From Vibrio sp. CDRSL-10 TSBA (lineage in GTDB: Bacteria > Pseudomonadota > Gammaproteobacteria > Enterobacterales > Vibrionaceae): a stretch of DNA of 64,000 nt. Shown in pieces: positions 24,576 through 35,381 of this stretch (its first letter is position 1; the number at the start of each line of letters is the position of its first letter). The position numbers were made by a program, and so were the translations under genes. The stretch covers positions 62,001 to 126,000 of the forward strand of contig CP155566.1 of the NCBI GenBank assembly GCA_039696685.1, in the 5' to 3' direction. The notes under the pieces were generated by a model. That model ran no database searches. It was not told where the DNA came from and saw only the letters and a list, made by a program, of their open reading frames with translations.

Positions 24576-26886
24576 TTAGTCGTTATTGCTCACGCCTGTC
24601 CATTGCATGTTGAACTTAACGGCTTCGACATAAGCGCCCTGGGATTCCTTCACCCGGCCGATAAAGCTGTACACGTTGCCAACGGTCAGTGACGGTAAAT
24701 CAAAGTCGATATTGGCATGGATGATATTGTTTTCGGTATTGTTGTAACACTCGAAGTTATCGTCATAATTACCACCGGATGAGTATTCCCAGCTCAGATC
24801 GGCACCGGTAAACAGCATGTGACGGTACAGATTCTGCGCATCTTCACAGGTGAAATCCTCATCGGTGAATTCCAGTACCACGTTGGCATCCATGGCGCCC
24901 TCATCACCAATTGACGGCTCATCGTTGATTGACAGGCCAACCCGGCCGACCGCTTCACCACCGTTTCTGGGTTGGCAGAATCATCGGGAAGTAACGCGTG
25001 TCGCCATCATCATCGGATTTAAGCTGAATGCGCGCTTCTGCATCGTCGATATTCGAGAAGAAGGTGTAGCGTTCAGTCTCGGCTTCGCCATCTTCTTCCA
25101 CTGTCCACAGCAAAGTCTGAGCTCCGCTTGAGATCGCACTGGCATCGCTGACACTTAAGGTGACTTCCACATTACCGCCTTCATCCGGATCATAGAAGGT
25201 CGCAACCAGGTTATCGCCGTCTACCACATAACTTGCACCACTGGCCAGTTGTGTAGCTTCACTACACTGGGTTAAATTATCCGAACTACGGACGTTTTCG
25301 TATATTAGGCCGTCTTCAAAGCGGAAGGTATCACACCATACACTGCTGTAGTTTTGCTCTGTTGAGCCATTCGATGAACCGTGCTCCAGGCGGTACCATG
25401 TTGTACCTTCCAGTGAGTGGGTTTCCACCTCAGTCTCTTGACCTTCTAGTACCTCCGGCAAGGTAAATTCGGCCGCTTGCGAGGCTGCACCGTCTTCATC
25501 GCGCGCGTTAATCTGGAATGTTACTCCAGCTGAGTAAGCCTGGGTTGGCGTACCAGAGATAGTGGCAATGGCCTGGCTCTGGTCGATAGTTAGGGTCAGG
25601 CCTTCGATATCAATTGAACCGGATTCATATTCAGTGATTTCGCCATCCACATCACTGAATAAGCTAGCCAGGCTCAGGGTTTGTTCAAACTGAGTACCTT
25701 GTTGTAATTGCCAGCCATCCACAATGGTTTGTAGGGTGGTTTGAGTGTCCGTCACTACAACTGGCGCTTGGTTGCTGGCGGTGATGGTCACCGTTAGAAC
25801 GACAGACTTAGTACTGATAATATTTTTTTGACTATCAAGATCGCTGGCTTGCAGGGTAATGGTGAATTCACCGCTGTCAGCTACTGGGTTAACCGCACCC
25901 AGTACCAGGGTACCGCTTGAGGCCGTGAGCGTAATGCCACTGTCGCCCAGTTCCGTCTCGTTCACAGAAACGGTTGGCGAGGCATTATCTTCATCACTAA
26001 ACAGGCTGCTGACATCCAGGCTCAATCCGGCAAAGTTATCGTCTTCGCTGATATTCAGGGCAGACAGCTGTTCTTGCAGGGCAGTGACCACTTCGCCATC
26101 GGCAGTCATTTGGTAGTTACTGGCGATGGTGGTTGTACCTTCGTCAATCGTCACGACTGGTACGTAATTGGTGGAAGCCAGTTCAGTCTCGTCCATGCTG
26201 TCGACAGTTGTTTTGGCTGCTTCGACAATGGTGTCTGCTAGTTCTTCATAGTCCTGGCTGGCGGCATCTGCAGCTGCTTTTGATTCGGTCAGCATCTGAG
26301 CCACTTTATGCAAACTGCTGTTCGCTTCGGCGCCAGAGACGAAGTCACTATAAACATCATCCACACTATCGCTCAGTCCCAGAGCTGCAGCGATGGCTGC
26401 TTTCGCTTCATCTTCGCTCAGGGTGCTGTCGCTGCTCATTTTGATCGCAACTAGGTCAGTTATTGGTGACACTACGGTAGAGGATGTTGGCGCGCGGAAT
26501 ACCACTTCGTGTGCCATTGCTTGACTTGGGCTGTCCATATCAATGGTGTATTTACCGGCATAAGTCTCGGCATCGTAATCGGCCAGAGCGCTTTGTGCGT
26601 TGCCGCCCGGAGTCAGTGTCTGTAGCGCCAGGGTGCCGGTTACGTCTTGAGTTAACTGGTATTGGCCGTTCGCGTCGGTCAGGCCAAATACGATGTCCGT
26701 TCCAACTGTCAGTACACCATCGTTGTTGACATCGTCAAACAACACGGCCTGTTTAAAGTAGCCATCAAAACCTGTGATAGTGGTACTTTGCGCGGTGGTT
26801 TGGCCGCTGCTATCTGAGCCGCCACCGCCGCCACAGCCAGTTAATGCCATAGCAACTGACACTGCTAGAAAAGTCATCTTTTTCAT
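24576..26886 (-). CDS. Large outer-membrane-type lipoprotein with cadherin-like repeats, one frameshift
   Basis: 769 residues once one extra base (GAAAC at 24963-24967, minus strand) is removed, which rejoins ILPTQ to NGGEAVGRVG. It begins MKKMTFLAVSVAMALTGC: a lipobox with Cys18, followed by a Gly/Ser tether. AGGGAAATAATA precedes the ATG. Residues 35-90 look like a carboxypeptidase-regulatory/SdrD-type beta domain (GYFKQAVLFDDVNNDG). About 270-490 are cadherin/Ig-like repeats (SLFSDEDN, LASLFSDVDGEI). The C-terminal third carries a Cys-containing module (YRLEHG ... WCDTFRFEDG) shared with the next upstream gene. It probably belongs to the kinase/sigma cluster but has its own 220-bp leader. 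Confidence 0.85.
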
Positions 26887-27109
26887 TATTATTTCCCTGT
26901 TGATTGCAAACGAGGACGTCGATGCCTCATTTTTTGCGCTGTTGCATGGTGTTAAGCGCAAAAATAAAAGTTAAAGCGTAAAAATATCGAATCTGAGCCA
27001 CTTTCTACCTGCTGCAATACACGCTGGCAATATACGGAAAGCAGCATAAAACCCGTAAATTAATTTAATTTTTTTATCATTAGCGGCAGGAAACCAGTCA
27101 TCATGCGGT
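26887..27109. promoter_or_regulatory. Leader of the lipoprotein gene (minus strand)
   Basis: A 223-bp AT-rich gap with no gene. It separates the kinase-sigma operon from the lipoprotein gene and is the first place to look for a promoter read by the cluster's own ECF sigma factor. I cannot define -35/-10 elements by eye. Confidence 0.35.
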
Positions 27110-28682
27110 TTATGGCGTGATGCTGGGATCGGGCTGGTGATAGATTAAATTGATTTTCAGAGTCTCCAGCCACTGGGTATATTCCGGACGCGGGCGCAGA
27201 ATATAGGTATAAATTTCGCCTTCAAGCGGGATGTCATATTCGGAATACTCTAGGTCAGAAGAAAGGCTGACCGGCCGCTGATGGGAGTCAAATTCATAAC
27301 AGGCCGGCGGATAGTTGCCATAATAATCGCCGGAAAATACCATCATGGTTTGCTGATACAGAGTCGGGCCGGTCAGAGAAGAAAAGGCAAAATAAGGCTC
27401 AAACTGACGACAGGAGAGATCGCCTTGATCGGATAAAATATTCAGGTCTGAGTCTGCCGGTTGATAATAATTGACGTTGTCGAAGCGGCGGTCGTAAATG
27501 TAGTTGCCCATACTGACCCAGTAATAGTTTCTGTTGCTCGTCCATCAGCAGATAATCAAAGGATCCCCCCTGATAGAGGTACTGGCCGGTATCACCGTTG
27601 AGGCGCGCTTCTGCTGCCTCGCGGGCATCGGACAGGGTGTCGGTTTGATATTCGTCGCCGTCATAGCTGGTGACTAGAAAATTGTTGCTGTTATAGATGC
27701 GTGACGGATAGCTTTGGCGAAAAATCCAGCTGTAGAACTGGTTGGAATCAAGACTGAAGTCGATTTGTTGCGTCTTGCGCTGATAGGTTCCGGCGCGTTG
27801 CAGCGCTGCGCTGTCGGGACAATCGAGGCGGGTTTGCCCCATAGCGTAATAGACCACCCCTTTACTGAGGTAGAATAGTTCACAATACAGCACATCATAA
27901 TCATAGTGTTGGCCGTCCAGCTGGCGCGTGGTCTGGATACGGTATAGGTAGGTATCCTCCAGTTGCTGGGTATCCTGCTCGTTTTCAGTTGACTCGACTG
28001 GCAGGATAAAACTGGTGCTTGGCCAGGTCTCATCCGCATGGGCATCATCACTTGCTTCAATCAGCAGCGTCGGGGCGCCGCTATCCGGCTCCGGTGTGCC
28101 GCTTACAGTCAGCAGCTGAGCCAGGTTGAGTCGCAGGGCAGTACTGGTGACGGATACCCGGTAGGAGATCAGATCGCCTTCCGGGTCGGTGAACAGGTCA
28201 CTGATATCGACCTGATAACGCACGGCATTCCCCGGGCTGAGTTGCCAGGTTGCAATTTCGTCACTGATGCGTTGATAGGCTTCGCTGTTCAGTTGCGGCG
28301 GCTGGTTATCTTCTTCGGCGCTGGCTGTATCACTCTCTGCCGTCGTGACGGTTTTCACCCCGGCGTCCGTGTTGTCAGGCGCTGTGTCCTCAGCGGGTTG
28401 TTCTGTCTCAGGTTCAAGCTCACTGTCACCGCTCTCAGCCTCATCTGTGGCGTCGGCTGGTGAGCGGCTTGCGTTGTTATCGGCGCTATGTGAGCCGGCA
28501 GAGAGGGGCTGTGCGGACGCGGCGGCGTGCAATGCGCTGTGACTGTCCGGCCACCAAGCATGGCCCGGTGTTAACCCGCGCTGGGCGGTTTCATCCGTAG
28601 CCAGTTGCTCGGTGCGTGAGTCGGCGGGCCACAGCAGCCAGGCACCTAACATGGCAGCACTGAGTGAAACAAAGACGCGCAT
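27110..28682 (-). CDS. Exported or membrane-anchored cadherin-like protein, one frameshift
   Basis: 523 residues after removing one base at 27527-27531 (GAAAC on the minus strand), which joins MDEQQ to NYYWVSMGNYIYDRRF. The N-terminal hydrophobic segment MRVFVSLSAAMLGAWLLW is a signal or anchor. Residues 30-140 are a low-complexity Ala/Glu/Asp/Thr-rich linker, followed by a cadherin-like domain (YQVDISDLFTDPEGD, about 155). The C-terminal half has LEDTYLYRIQTT ... LYCELFYLSKGVVYY, parallel to LEGTTWYRLEHG ... WCDTFRFEDGLIYEN in the neighbouring lipoprotein. It starts 2 bp after the sigma-factor gene, in the same operon. Not a family I recognise. Confidence 0.82.
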
Positions 28683-28683
28683 C

Positions 28684-29259
28684 TTAACTCAGCCTCGACT
28701 GGAACCAGCACAAGGCGAATTTGAGATCTTTTTCGATTAGGCTGCGGCTGCACTCCAGCAATTCACTGATTTCGTCGACTTTCATGCCAATCAGGTATTT
28801 GAGCTTGAGTGCGTTGGACTGGCGCGGGTAGCGGGCACTGAAGGTATCCAGAGTTTTGTCCATGATGACGAGCTGTTCAAACGAGGCTGAAGAGTCACGA
28901 TCGCCCTGTGTCAGCAGGGTGACCGGCTGACGTTTTTGTGCCTGCTTATGGCGGGCATGGTCGATCAGAATCTGGCGCATGATTTTGGCCGCTTTAAGAT
29001 AAAAATCGCGCCGGTGCTGTACATCATCGAGATCCGTCTGCGACAAGCGCAGATACGCTTCATGCACCAGCGCGGTGGTGCTGTGAATGCTGTCATTGAG
29101 GATCGGGTTGCTGTCACCGTATTTACTTGCGTTGCGCGCCTGTTCCTGTTCGGCAAGGCGGCGCAGTTGGGCATAAGCAATATGATAAAGCTCACCTTCT
29201 GCAGATTTGTCACCCTGCTTCCAGTTGTGCAGCACTTGTGTAAAGGGTGAAGAGACCAT
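28684..29259 (-). CDS. ECF sigma factor of the Ser/Thr-kinase-linked type (EcfP/ECF43-like)
   Basis: 191 residues, sigma2 at about 8-85 and sigma4 at about 130-185 (QSNALKLKYLIGMKVDEISELL, then the HTH CSRSLIEKDLKFALCWF). There is no anti-sigma gene nearby; instead a Ser/Thr kinase gene lies two genes upstream in the same operon. The sigma2.2 helix reads STTALVHEAYLRL: the acidic residue usual before LVQE is replaced by Thr61/Thr62. In V. parahaemolyticus EcfP a Thr at this place is phosphorylated by PknT to allow RNA-polymerase binding. Its ATG overlaps the preceding stop (TAATG), so translation is coupled. Confidence 0.88.
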   Translation of the reverse strand: MVSSPFTQVLHNWKQGDKSAEGELYHIAYAQLRRLAEQEQARNASKYGDSNPILNDSIHSTTALVHEAYLRLSQTDLDDVQHRRDFYLKAAKIMRQILIDHARHKQAQKRQPVTLLTQGDRDSSASFEQLVIMDKTLDTFSARYPRQSNALKLKYLIGMKVDEISELLECSRSLIEKDLKFALCWFQSRLS

Positions 29260-30704
29260 TAGCTGTCCTTATGCTGTTTGGTAAATTCGTCGACATTCAG
29301 GGTTTGCATCGATTCCTGGCCATCCACCGCGCGCTGTTTGCGTTGCTGATAGCGATACAAAATCCCCTGATCCCAGTCGTGACCTGCCGGCAGATATTCC
29401 CAGCTGGTAAATTGCGGGCCGCGCTCCGGTTCAAACCAGGTCACGGTAATGTTGAGATCGCCCAGATTGACCGAATTGCCCGGTTTTTGCAGCCACCACA
29501 TGTCGCGATACTGCGCCGTGACGTCCCGGGTGTAGTCTTGTGGTCCGGACGGACATTCACTGACAGATTCGGGGCCGAGCAGAACCTGGCTGGCGGTGAT
29601 TCGCAGGCACTGATGCTGAATGCCTGAGGTGAGGTAGCGGGTGCGTAACCAGATGCCCTGCAACGGAATGTGGTCGCCCTTACCGTTCGGGTAGGTGAAC
29701 CACATCATCTCACTGCGGTTGTTGTGGCTGACGCGGGCTTTATGGCCCAGTCCCTGCGATTTCTCCATGAACAGCTCGGTGAGCGGATCAAAATTCATTG
29801 CTATGGTGCGGTATTTCCAGTCGCCTTCGTCGTCAAAGTCCTCGACATAAAAGCCGTTGAGGTCGTTACGGGTACAGCCGTGCCGGGCGCAGCCAATCAG
29901 ACCAGCCTCATGGGCAAACTGGCCCAGCGGATGCTCTACTGCCTCGGTTAGACCTTGCTCAGGTCTGAGCTGGCAGCCGTTAAAGTGATCTCCAATCGCC
30001 GGATACTCGGTCAGTGTTTCCGCTCCGACTGAAAAGCGCGTTTTACCTATCGGGGCAAAGTAATTGGGATGAGCGGCGCGATCGAGATTGTAAGCGCAGA
30101 TTTTTCCCTGCCAGTCTTTTTTGGGGACCAGGCTGGTTTCGTACATCACACCTTTGGGCCGGTAAATAACCTCGTCGGAAACAAAATTCTGCTCAATATA
30201 GTGCTGGCTCTGATTGAGGTGTTCGACCGCTTGCTGAGTCGAGACCAGAGGCAGATTAAGTGCCGCAAGATGATCGTCAAGAAATGACAAGTCGAGCTGT
30301 TTAAGCTGCTGAATAAAATGCCGGTCAGTCAGTGCCTGGCTGAGCAGCGTGATCTCTTCGCGGTTTTGTGGGGTCGTATCGAGCGAAAGCAGTAAACGGG
30401 TCATGTTCACACTGCGGCTGACCTGAGTACTGGCCAGCGTCGGGGTCACCACTTCCTGACCGCTCAGGGTGGTGAGCAGATAGCCGTGTTCGTCCAGGCC
30501 GAGGTAAAAGCGGATCACATCGCCGGGATGATAGGAGAATTGCCCTTTTTGGGTCGTGCCGCTCAGCCCTGAACTGGTGCGATAAAACAAGCCGGTAACC
30601 GGCGCATCAATAAAATAGCCCTGCTGCGTATCGGGCGCAGCAGCCAGCGGGGTCGTTGCCAACAGGCTGGAGAGAAACAGGATCAGGTTAGTTTTGAGGT
30701 TCAT
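29259..30704 (-). CDS. Secreted protein of unknown function between kinase and sigma factor
   Basis: 481 residues with a clear signal peptide (MNLKTNLILFLSSLLATTPLA, cleavage near AAA-PDT). Residues 28-75 (DAPVTGLFYRTSSGLSG, GQFSYHPGDVIRFYLG) match the small beta-domain found at the N-terminus of many bacterial adhesins and lipoproteins. The rest, rich in Trp, Tyr and paired Cys (GCARHGC), matches nothing I recognise. It is 2 bp from the kinase gene and overlaps the sigma-factor start. Its position suggests a periplasmic sensor or ligand-binding partner of the kinase (inference only). Confidence 0.8.
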   Translation of the reverse strand: MNLKTNLILFLSSLLATTPLAAAPDTQQGYFIDAPVTGLFYRTSSGLSGTTQKGQFSYHPGDVIRFYLGLDEHGYLLTTLSGQEVVTPTLASTQVSRSVNMTRLLLSLDTTPQNREEITLLSQALTDRHFIQQLKQLDLSFLDDHLAALNLPLVSTQQAVEHLNQSQHYIEQNFVSDEVIYRPKGVMYETSLVPKKDWQGKICAYNLDRAAHPNYFAPIGKTRFSVGAETLTEYPAIGDHFNGCQLRPEQGLTEAVEHPLGQFAHEAGLIGCARHGCTRNDLNGFYVEDFDDEGDWKYRTIAMNFDPLTELFMEKSQGLGHKARVSHNNRSEMMWFTYPNGKGDHIPLQGIWLRTRYLTSGIQHQCLRITASQVLLGPESVSECPSGPQDYTRDVTAQYRDMWWLQKPGNSVNLGDLNITVTWFEPERGPQFTSWEYLPAGHDWDQGILYRYQQRKQRAVDGQESMQTLNVDEFTKQHKDS

Positions 30705-30706
30705 GG

Positions 30707-32038
30707 TTACTTTGATGTCGCTGGCTGTGCTGTGGGTGAATTGTGCTGCTTTTGCGGCGTCGGGGTGAGCAGCGCCAGCAACATTTTCTGTTTGATGTGT
30801 TGCGGGATCTCGGGATTAGACAAAATCCGGCGCCGGGTGATCTCGAGCATGGCATCGATACTCAGAGGCTGATCGAGCGAGTTTTTACTGTGAAACAGTA
30901 ACTGGGTCAGTTCGAACAGCATGTTGTCAGTGATCTTTTTTTCTGCCGACAGCTGGTGGTTTTTCTCGATCACTGCCGAGGTGAAACTGGCTCCGGATGC
31001 TAAGAGTAACGAGACTAATAAGCAGTAAAACGGCCGTCGTTGCACCAGGCGTTTGAGCAGGTAAAACGGCATATGCTGGCGCAGGGAGATAGGGCGCAGA
31101 GCCAGCAGGTGCTCTGAATCATGGCGCAAATCACCGACACTGAGGTAGCGCTGCTCGGTGTTGGTCTCGGTGGCCTTGCGGATGATATACGCCAGATCCG
31201 AATCTGCTTTCGGTGCCGGAAACAAGGTATGCAGGATTTTGCCCAGCGAATAGACGTCACTCTGCTGGGTGAGGTATTCGCCTTGCTTTTGCTCCGGACT
31301 GGCGTACTGGCTGCTGAATGCGAGCAGCGCTGAATCCTTGTCTCCGGCCGCGTGCTGTTTGAGCTTCTGGGTCAGGTTGAAATCGATCAGCTTGGGCTGG
31401 TTTCCCGTGGTGATAAGGATGTTAGCCGGTTTGAGATCAGCATGCAGAACCTGGTGATCATGGGCGTGCTCGACCGCCTGACAGATACGGATAAACAGCT
31501 GCAGTCTGTCCTGCCGGGTTAAATTCTGCTGCTGCAGATAGCTGTCCAGTGTCGGGCCGTGAATATATTCCATTACGATATAGACCTGATCGCGAAACAG
31601 GCCGCCGTCATACACTTTCGCGATTCCGGGATGGTTGAGGCGAGCGAGGATTTGCGCTTCGGTAAACAGTGCCCGCTGGCCAAGTTGCGCGATGATGTGT
31701 GGCTGGATGAGCTTGATGGCCAGTTGCTGTTCGTAAGTATTATCAGCGCGGGTGGCGGCAAAGACGACGCCGAGACCGCCGCGGCCGATTTCCTCATGCA
31801 GCTGATATTTGTCGATCAGTTGGTGTGAGTAATCCGCTTCGTCCTCGGCCCACTCTAAAGCGTGATGAGAAAGCACCTGATGCAAACTGGTTGTTGCTGA
31901 GGCGGTCAGCAGCAGCAGCACTTCCTGATAAAGATCAGGTTGCCCGACCCGTAAACGCTCGATGGCCTGCTGTTGCTCGGGCTCGCTGAGATCCAGCCAG
32001 TCGTAAAAAAATTGTGTTGAGGAGTCAGGTGCTTGCAC
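30707..32038 (-). CDS. Transmembrane serine/threonine protein kinase (PknT-like)
   Basis: 443 residues. The kinase domain spans about 78-315: P-loop EEIGRGGLGVVF, catalytic Lys109 (LAIKLI), alphaC Glu127, catalytic loop VLHADLKPANIL (Asp201, Asn206), Mg loop LIDFN (Asp219) and activation-segment end YASPEQ. HRD is HAD and DFG is DFN, so it is a non-RD kinase with unusual loops. One TM lies at about 337-354, leaving a short periplasmic tail, the reverse of kinases with large outer sensors. The N-terminal 75 residues are helical. It heads the operon kinase, secreted protein, sigma factor, cadherin-like protein. Confidence 0.92.
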   Translation of the reverse strand: MQAPDSSTQFFYDWLDLSEPEQQQAIERLRVGQPDLYQEVLLLLTASATTSLHQVLSHHALEWAEDEADYSHQLIDKYQLHEEIGRGGLGVVFAATRADNTYEQQLAIKLIQPHIIAQLGQRALFTEAQILARLNHPGIAKVYDGGLFRDQVYIVMEYIHGPTLDSYLQQQNLTRQDRLQLFIRICQAVEHAHDHQVLHADLKPANILITTGNQPKLIDFNLTQKLKQHAAGDKDSALLAFSSQYASPEQKQGEYLTQQSDVYSLGKILHTLFPAPKADSDLAYIIRKATETNTEQRYLSVGDLRHDSEHLLALRPISLRQHMPFYLLKRLVQRRPFYCLLVSLLLASGASFTSAVIEKNHQLSAEKKITDNMLFELTQLLFHSKNSLDQPLSIDAMLEITRRRILSNPEIPQHIKQKMLLALLTPTPQKQHNSPTAQPATSK

Positions 32039-32182
32039 GGATTTTTATCGTATGAATAACCACATCCGTAGTGTATCCAAAATATATGTATAAAGTGAAA
32101 CATATTCTTAATACTGCTACAACCTGTTGCGATTTGGACCTGACAGTGGTGATTTGAGCCGCACATTACCAGACGCCGCGTA

Positions 32183-32219
32183 TAAAAAATGCCCACCGAC
32201 CTCAGGCCGATGGGCATTG
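32183..32219 (-). terminator. Terminator of the RND pump operon
   Basis: Read on the minus strand, ATGCCCATCGGCC / GGTCGGTGGGCAT with loop TGA, followed by six T residues. Confidence 0.85.
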
Positions 32220-32248
32220 TTACTTAGATTGAGTGTCAGATTGAACGA

Positions 32249-35200
32249 TTAAGCGTCAGTCGGAATCTTATGCGGTTTGGTGCCGAACAGTTTCATCACC
32301 ATCACAAAGAAGACCGGTACGAAGAAAATCGCCAGGATAGTTGCTGCCAGCATACCACCCACAACACCCCAACCGATCGCGTTACGGCTTGCCGCACCGG
32401 CACCGGTACTCAGAGCCAGTGGCAGTACGCCAAGAATAAACGCGAATGAGGTCATCATGATCGGACGCAGACGCATACGGCACGCTTCGACGGTCGCTTT
32501 GACCAGATCCATGCCATCGTCATACAGGTCTTTGGCGAATTCCACGATCAGGATGGCGTTTTTCGCTGATAGGCCAATGGTGGTCAGCAGGCCAACCTGG
32601 AAGTAGATATCGTTCGACAGCGACTTGGTGGTTGCTGCCAGAATCGCACCAAATACCCCCAGAGGGACGACCAGGATGATGGAGAAACGGGACACTCCAG
32701 CTTTCGTACAACGCAGCCAGGCTGAGGAATACGATTAAGATAGACAGAGCGTACAGGAACGGTGCTTGAGAACCGGTCTGGATTTCCTGGTACGAGGCAC
32801 CAGTCCATTCCAGGCCAATGCCTTCCGGCAGTTGGTCAACAATTTCCAGAATCGCCTGCATTGCATCACCGGTACTCTTACCCGGCGCAGCTGAACCCTG
32901 AATGTTCACGGCCGGTACGCCGTTAAAGCGTTCCAGACGAGGTGAACCGAATGACCAGCGCGTGGTGGCAAAGGCATCGAACGGTACCATATCACCATCG
33001 GCGTTACGCACGTGCCACAGGCTGAGATCATCCGGAGTCATACGGTAAGGCGCATCGGCCTGAACGTAAACCCGTTTGACCCGGCCGTTATCGATGAAGT
33101 CGTTAACGTAACTCGAACCGAGAGCCGTTGACAGCGTTGTGTTGATATCCGATACCGTCACACCCATTGCCATCGCTTTTTCATAGTCGATATCAATGCG
33201 GAACTGCGGGGTATCTTCCATACCGTTCGGACGTACCTGGGTCAGGTTCGGGTTAGAACCGGCCATACCCAGCAGTTGGTTACGTGCTTCGATCAGTTTT
33301 TCGTGACCCAGGTTAGCGGTGTCAGTCAGGTAAGCATCAAAACCACTTGCACTACCCAGGCCTTGGATTGCCGGGATGTTGAACGAGAAGATTTGTGCTT
33401 CTTTGATTGGCGCAAACGCCGGGTACGAACGGCCGATTACCGCATCGACCGACTGGCCAGGCTCAGTCCGTTCATCCCAGTCTTTGAGACGCACAAACGC
33501 CATACCCATGTTCTGGCCCTGACCGGCGAAACTAAAGCCGGCGACGGTAAACACAGAAACCACCAGATCTTTTTCATCTTCCTGGAAGTGCTTACGCACT
33601 TTATCCATCACCGCCAGGGTTTGTTCCTGGGTGGAGCCTACCGGCAGCTGGACGATTGACAGGAAAATACCCTGGTCTTCTTCCGGTACAAACGAGGTTG
33701 GCAGACGTGTCCACAGTGTGGCCAGAATGCCGACAATCACGCCGTATACCAGCAGGTAACGCCAGCGACGGTTAACACCTTTGCCGACCGTGTTCTGATA
33801 GCCTTGGGTACCACGGTCAAACCACTTGTTGAACCAGGCCAGCGGGCCGGATTTAACATGGTGATCTTCGCCTTTTTTCACCGGCTTAAGCATGGTTGCA
33901 CACAGTGCCGGAGTCAGGATCATCGCCACCAGCACGGACAGTACCATTGACGACACAATGGTCAGTGAGAACTGACGGTAGATCGCACCCGCCGCGCCAC
34001 CAAAGAACGCCATCGGAATAAATACTGCACTCAGTACCATAGCGATACCGACCAGAGCGCCGGTGATCTGGCCCATCGATTTACGGGTTGCTTCACGTGG
34101 CGGCAAGCCGTCTTCGGTCATGACCCGCTCAACGTTTTCCACCACCACGATGGCATCATCCACCAGCAGGCCGATAGCGAGAACCAGACCAAACATGGTC
34201 AGGGTGTTGATTGAGAAGCCGAACGCTGCCATAACCCCGAAGGTACCAAGCAGAACCACGGGTACCGCGATGGTTGGGATCAGCGTGGCTCGGAAGTTTT
34301 GCAGGAATAGGTACATCACGAAGAATACCAGTACCACAGCCTCCAACAGGGTGTGGACTACTTCTTCAATCGAGATTTTCACGAACGGCGTGGTATCGTA
34401 CGGATACACCACTTCGATGTTGTCCGGGAAGGTTGGCTGCAGCTCAGCCAGACGCGCACGGACTGCATCTGCAGTGTCCAGAGCGTTAGCACCGGTCGCC
34501 AGCGTGATCGCAATACCTGAGGCGTAGTTACCGTTGTAACGGGCCGCGGTCTGATAGTTTTCCGCACCAAGTTCAACACGGGCGACGTCTTTAAGACGAA
34601 TCTGAGCGCCGTCGGTGTCTACTTTCAGCAGGATATTCTGGAACTCTTTGACCGTGGTAAAGCGGCTTTGTGCGGTAATGGTCGCGTTAAGCTGCTGACC
34701 TTCAATAGCTGGTGCCGCACCCAACTGACCGACCGATACCTGGGTGTTTTGCGCGCTAATCGCGCTGCTTACTTCCGCAGGTGTCAGCTGGTAGTTGCTG
34801 AGTTTGTTTGGATCAAGCCAGATACGCATTGCGTGCTGGGCACCGAACACACGAACTTCACCCACACCCTGAACACGGCTCAGCGGGTCTTTGACCTGCG
34901 ATACCATGAAGTCAGAGATTTCGGTGTTGTTCATGCTGCCGTCTTTCGAGATAAAGCCGACAACCATCAGGAATGAACTGGAGGACTTGGCCACCGTCAG
35001 ACCTTGCTGGGTTACTTCATTCGGCAGGGTCGCTTCCGCCAGCGATAACTTGTTCTGCACCTGAACCTGGGCGATATCCGGATCGGTACCGGAATCGAAG
35101 GTCAGGGTGATACTGAAGTTACCGGCAGAATCACTGGTCGCTGACATGTAGAGCAGGTTGTCGATACCATTCATGTTCTGTTCGACAATCTGGGTGACGC

Positions 35201-35378
35201 TGTTTTCTACCGTGTCCGCAGATGCGCCCGGATAAGAACCGGAAATCGATACCGCTGGAGGCGCGATATCCGGATATTGCGAGACGGGCAGTGTCAGTAT
35301 CGACAACACACCCGCCAGCATGATGATGATGGCGATCACCCACGCAAATATTGGGCGATCTATGAAAAATCGTGCCAT
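32249..35378 (-). CDS. RND efflux inner-membrane transporter (AcrB/VexB type), one frameshift
   Basis: 1042 residues after removing one base at 32684-32688 (GAAAC on the plus strand), which restores [15 protein letters not shown]. It starts [20 protein letters not shown], the invariant HAE1-type N-terminus. The proton-relay pair Asp-Asp is in [14 protein letters not shown] (TM4, about 405), and the large periplasmic loops carry the usual porter-domain segments. It pumps drugs, bile salts and detergents from the periplasm through a TolC-type channel, powered by proton influx. It is 3 bp downstream of the adaptor gene. By position and sequence it corresponds to V. cholerae VexB; no local outer-membrane channel gene is present. 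Confidence 0.93.
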
Positions 35379-35381
35379 GTC

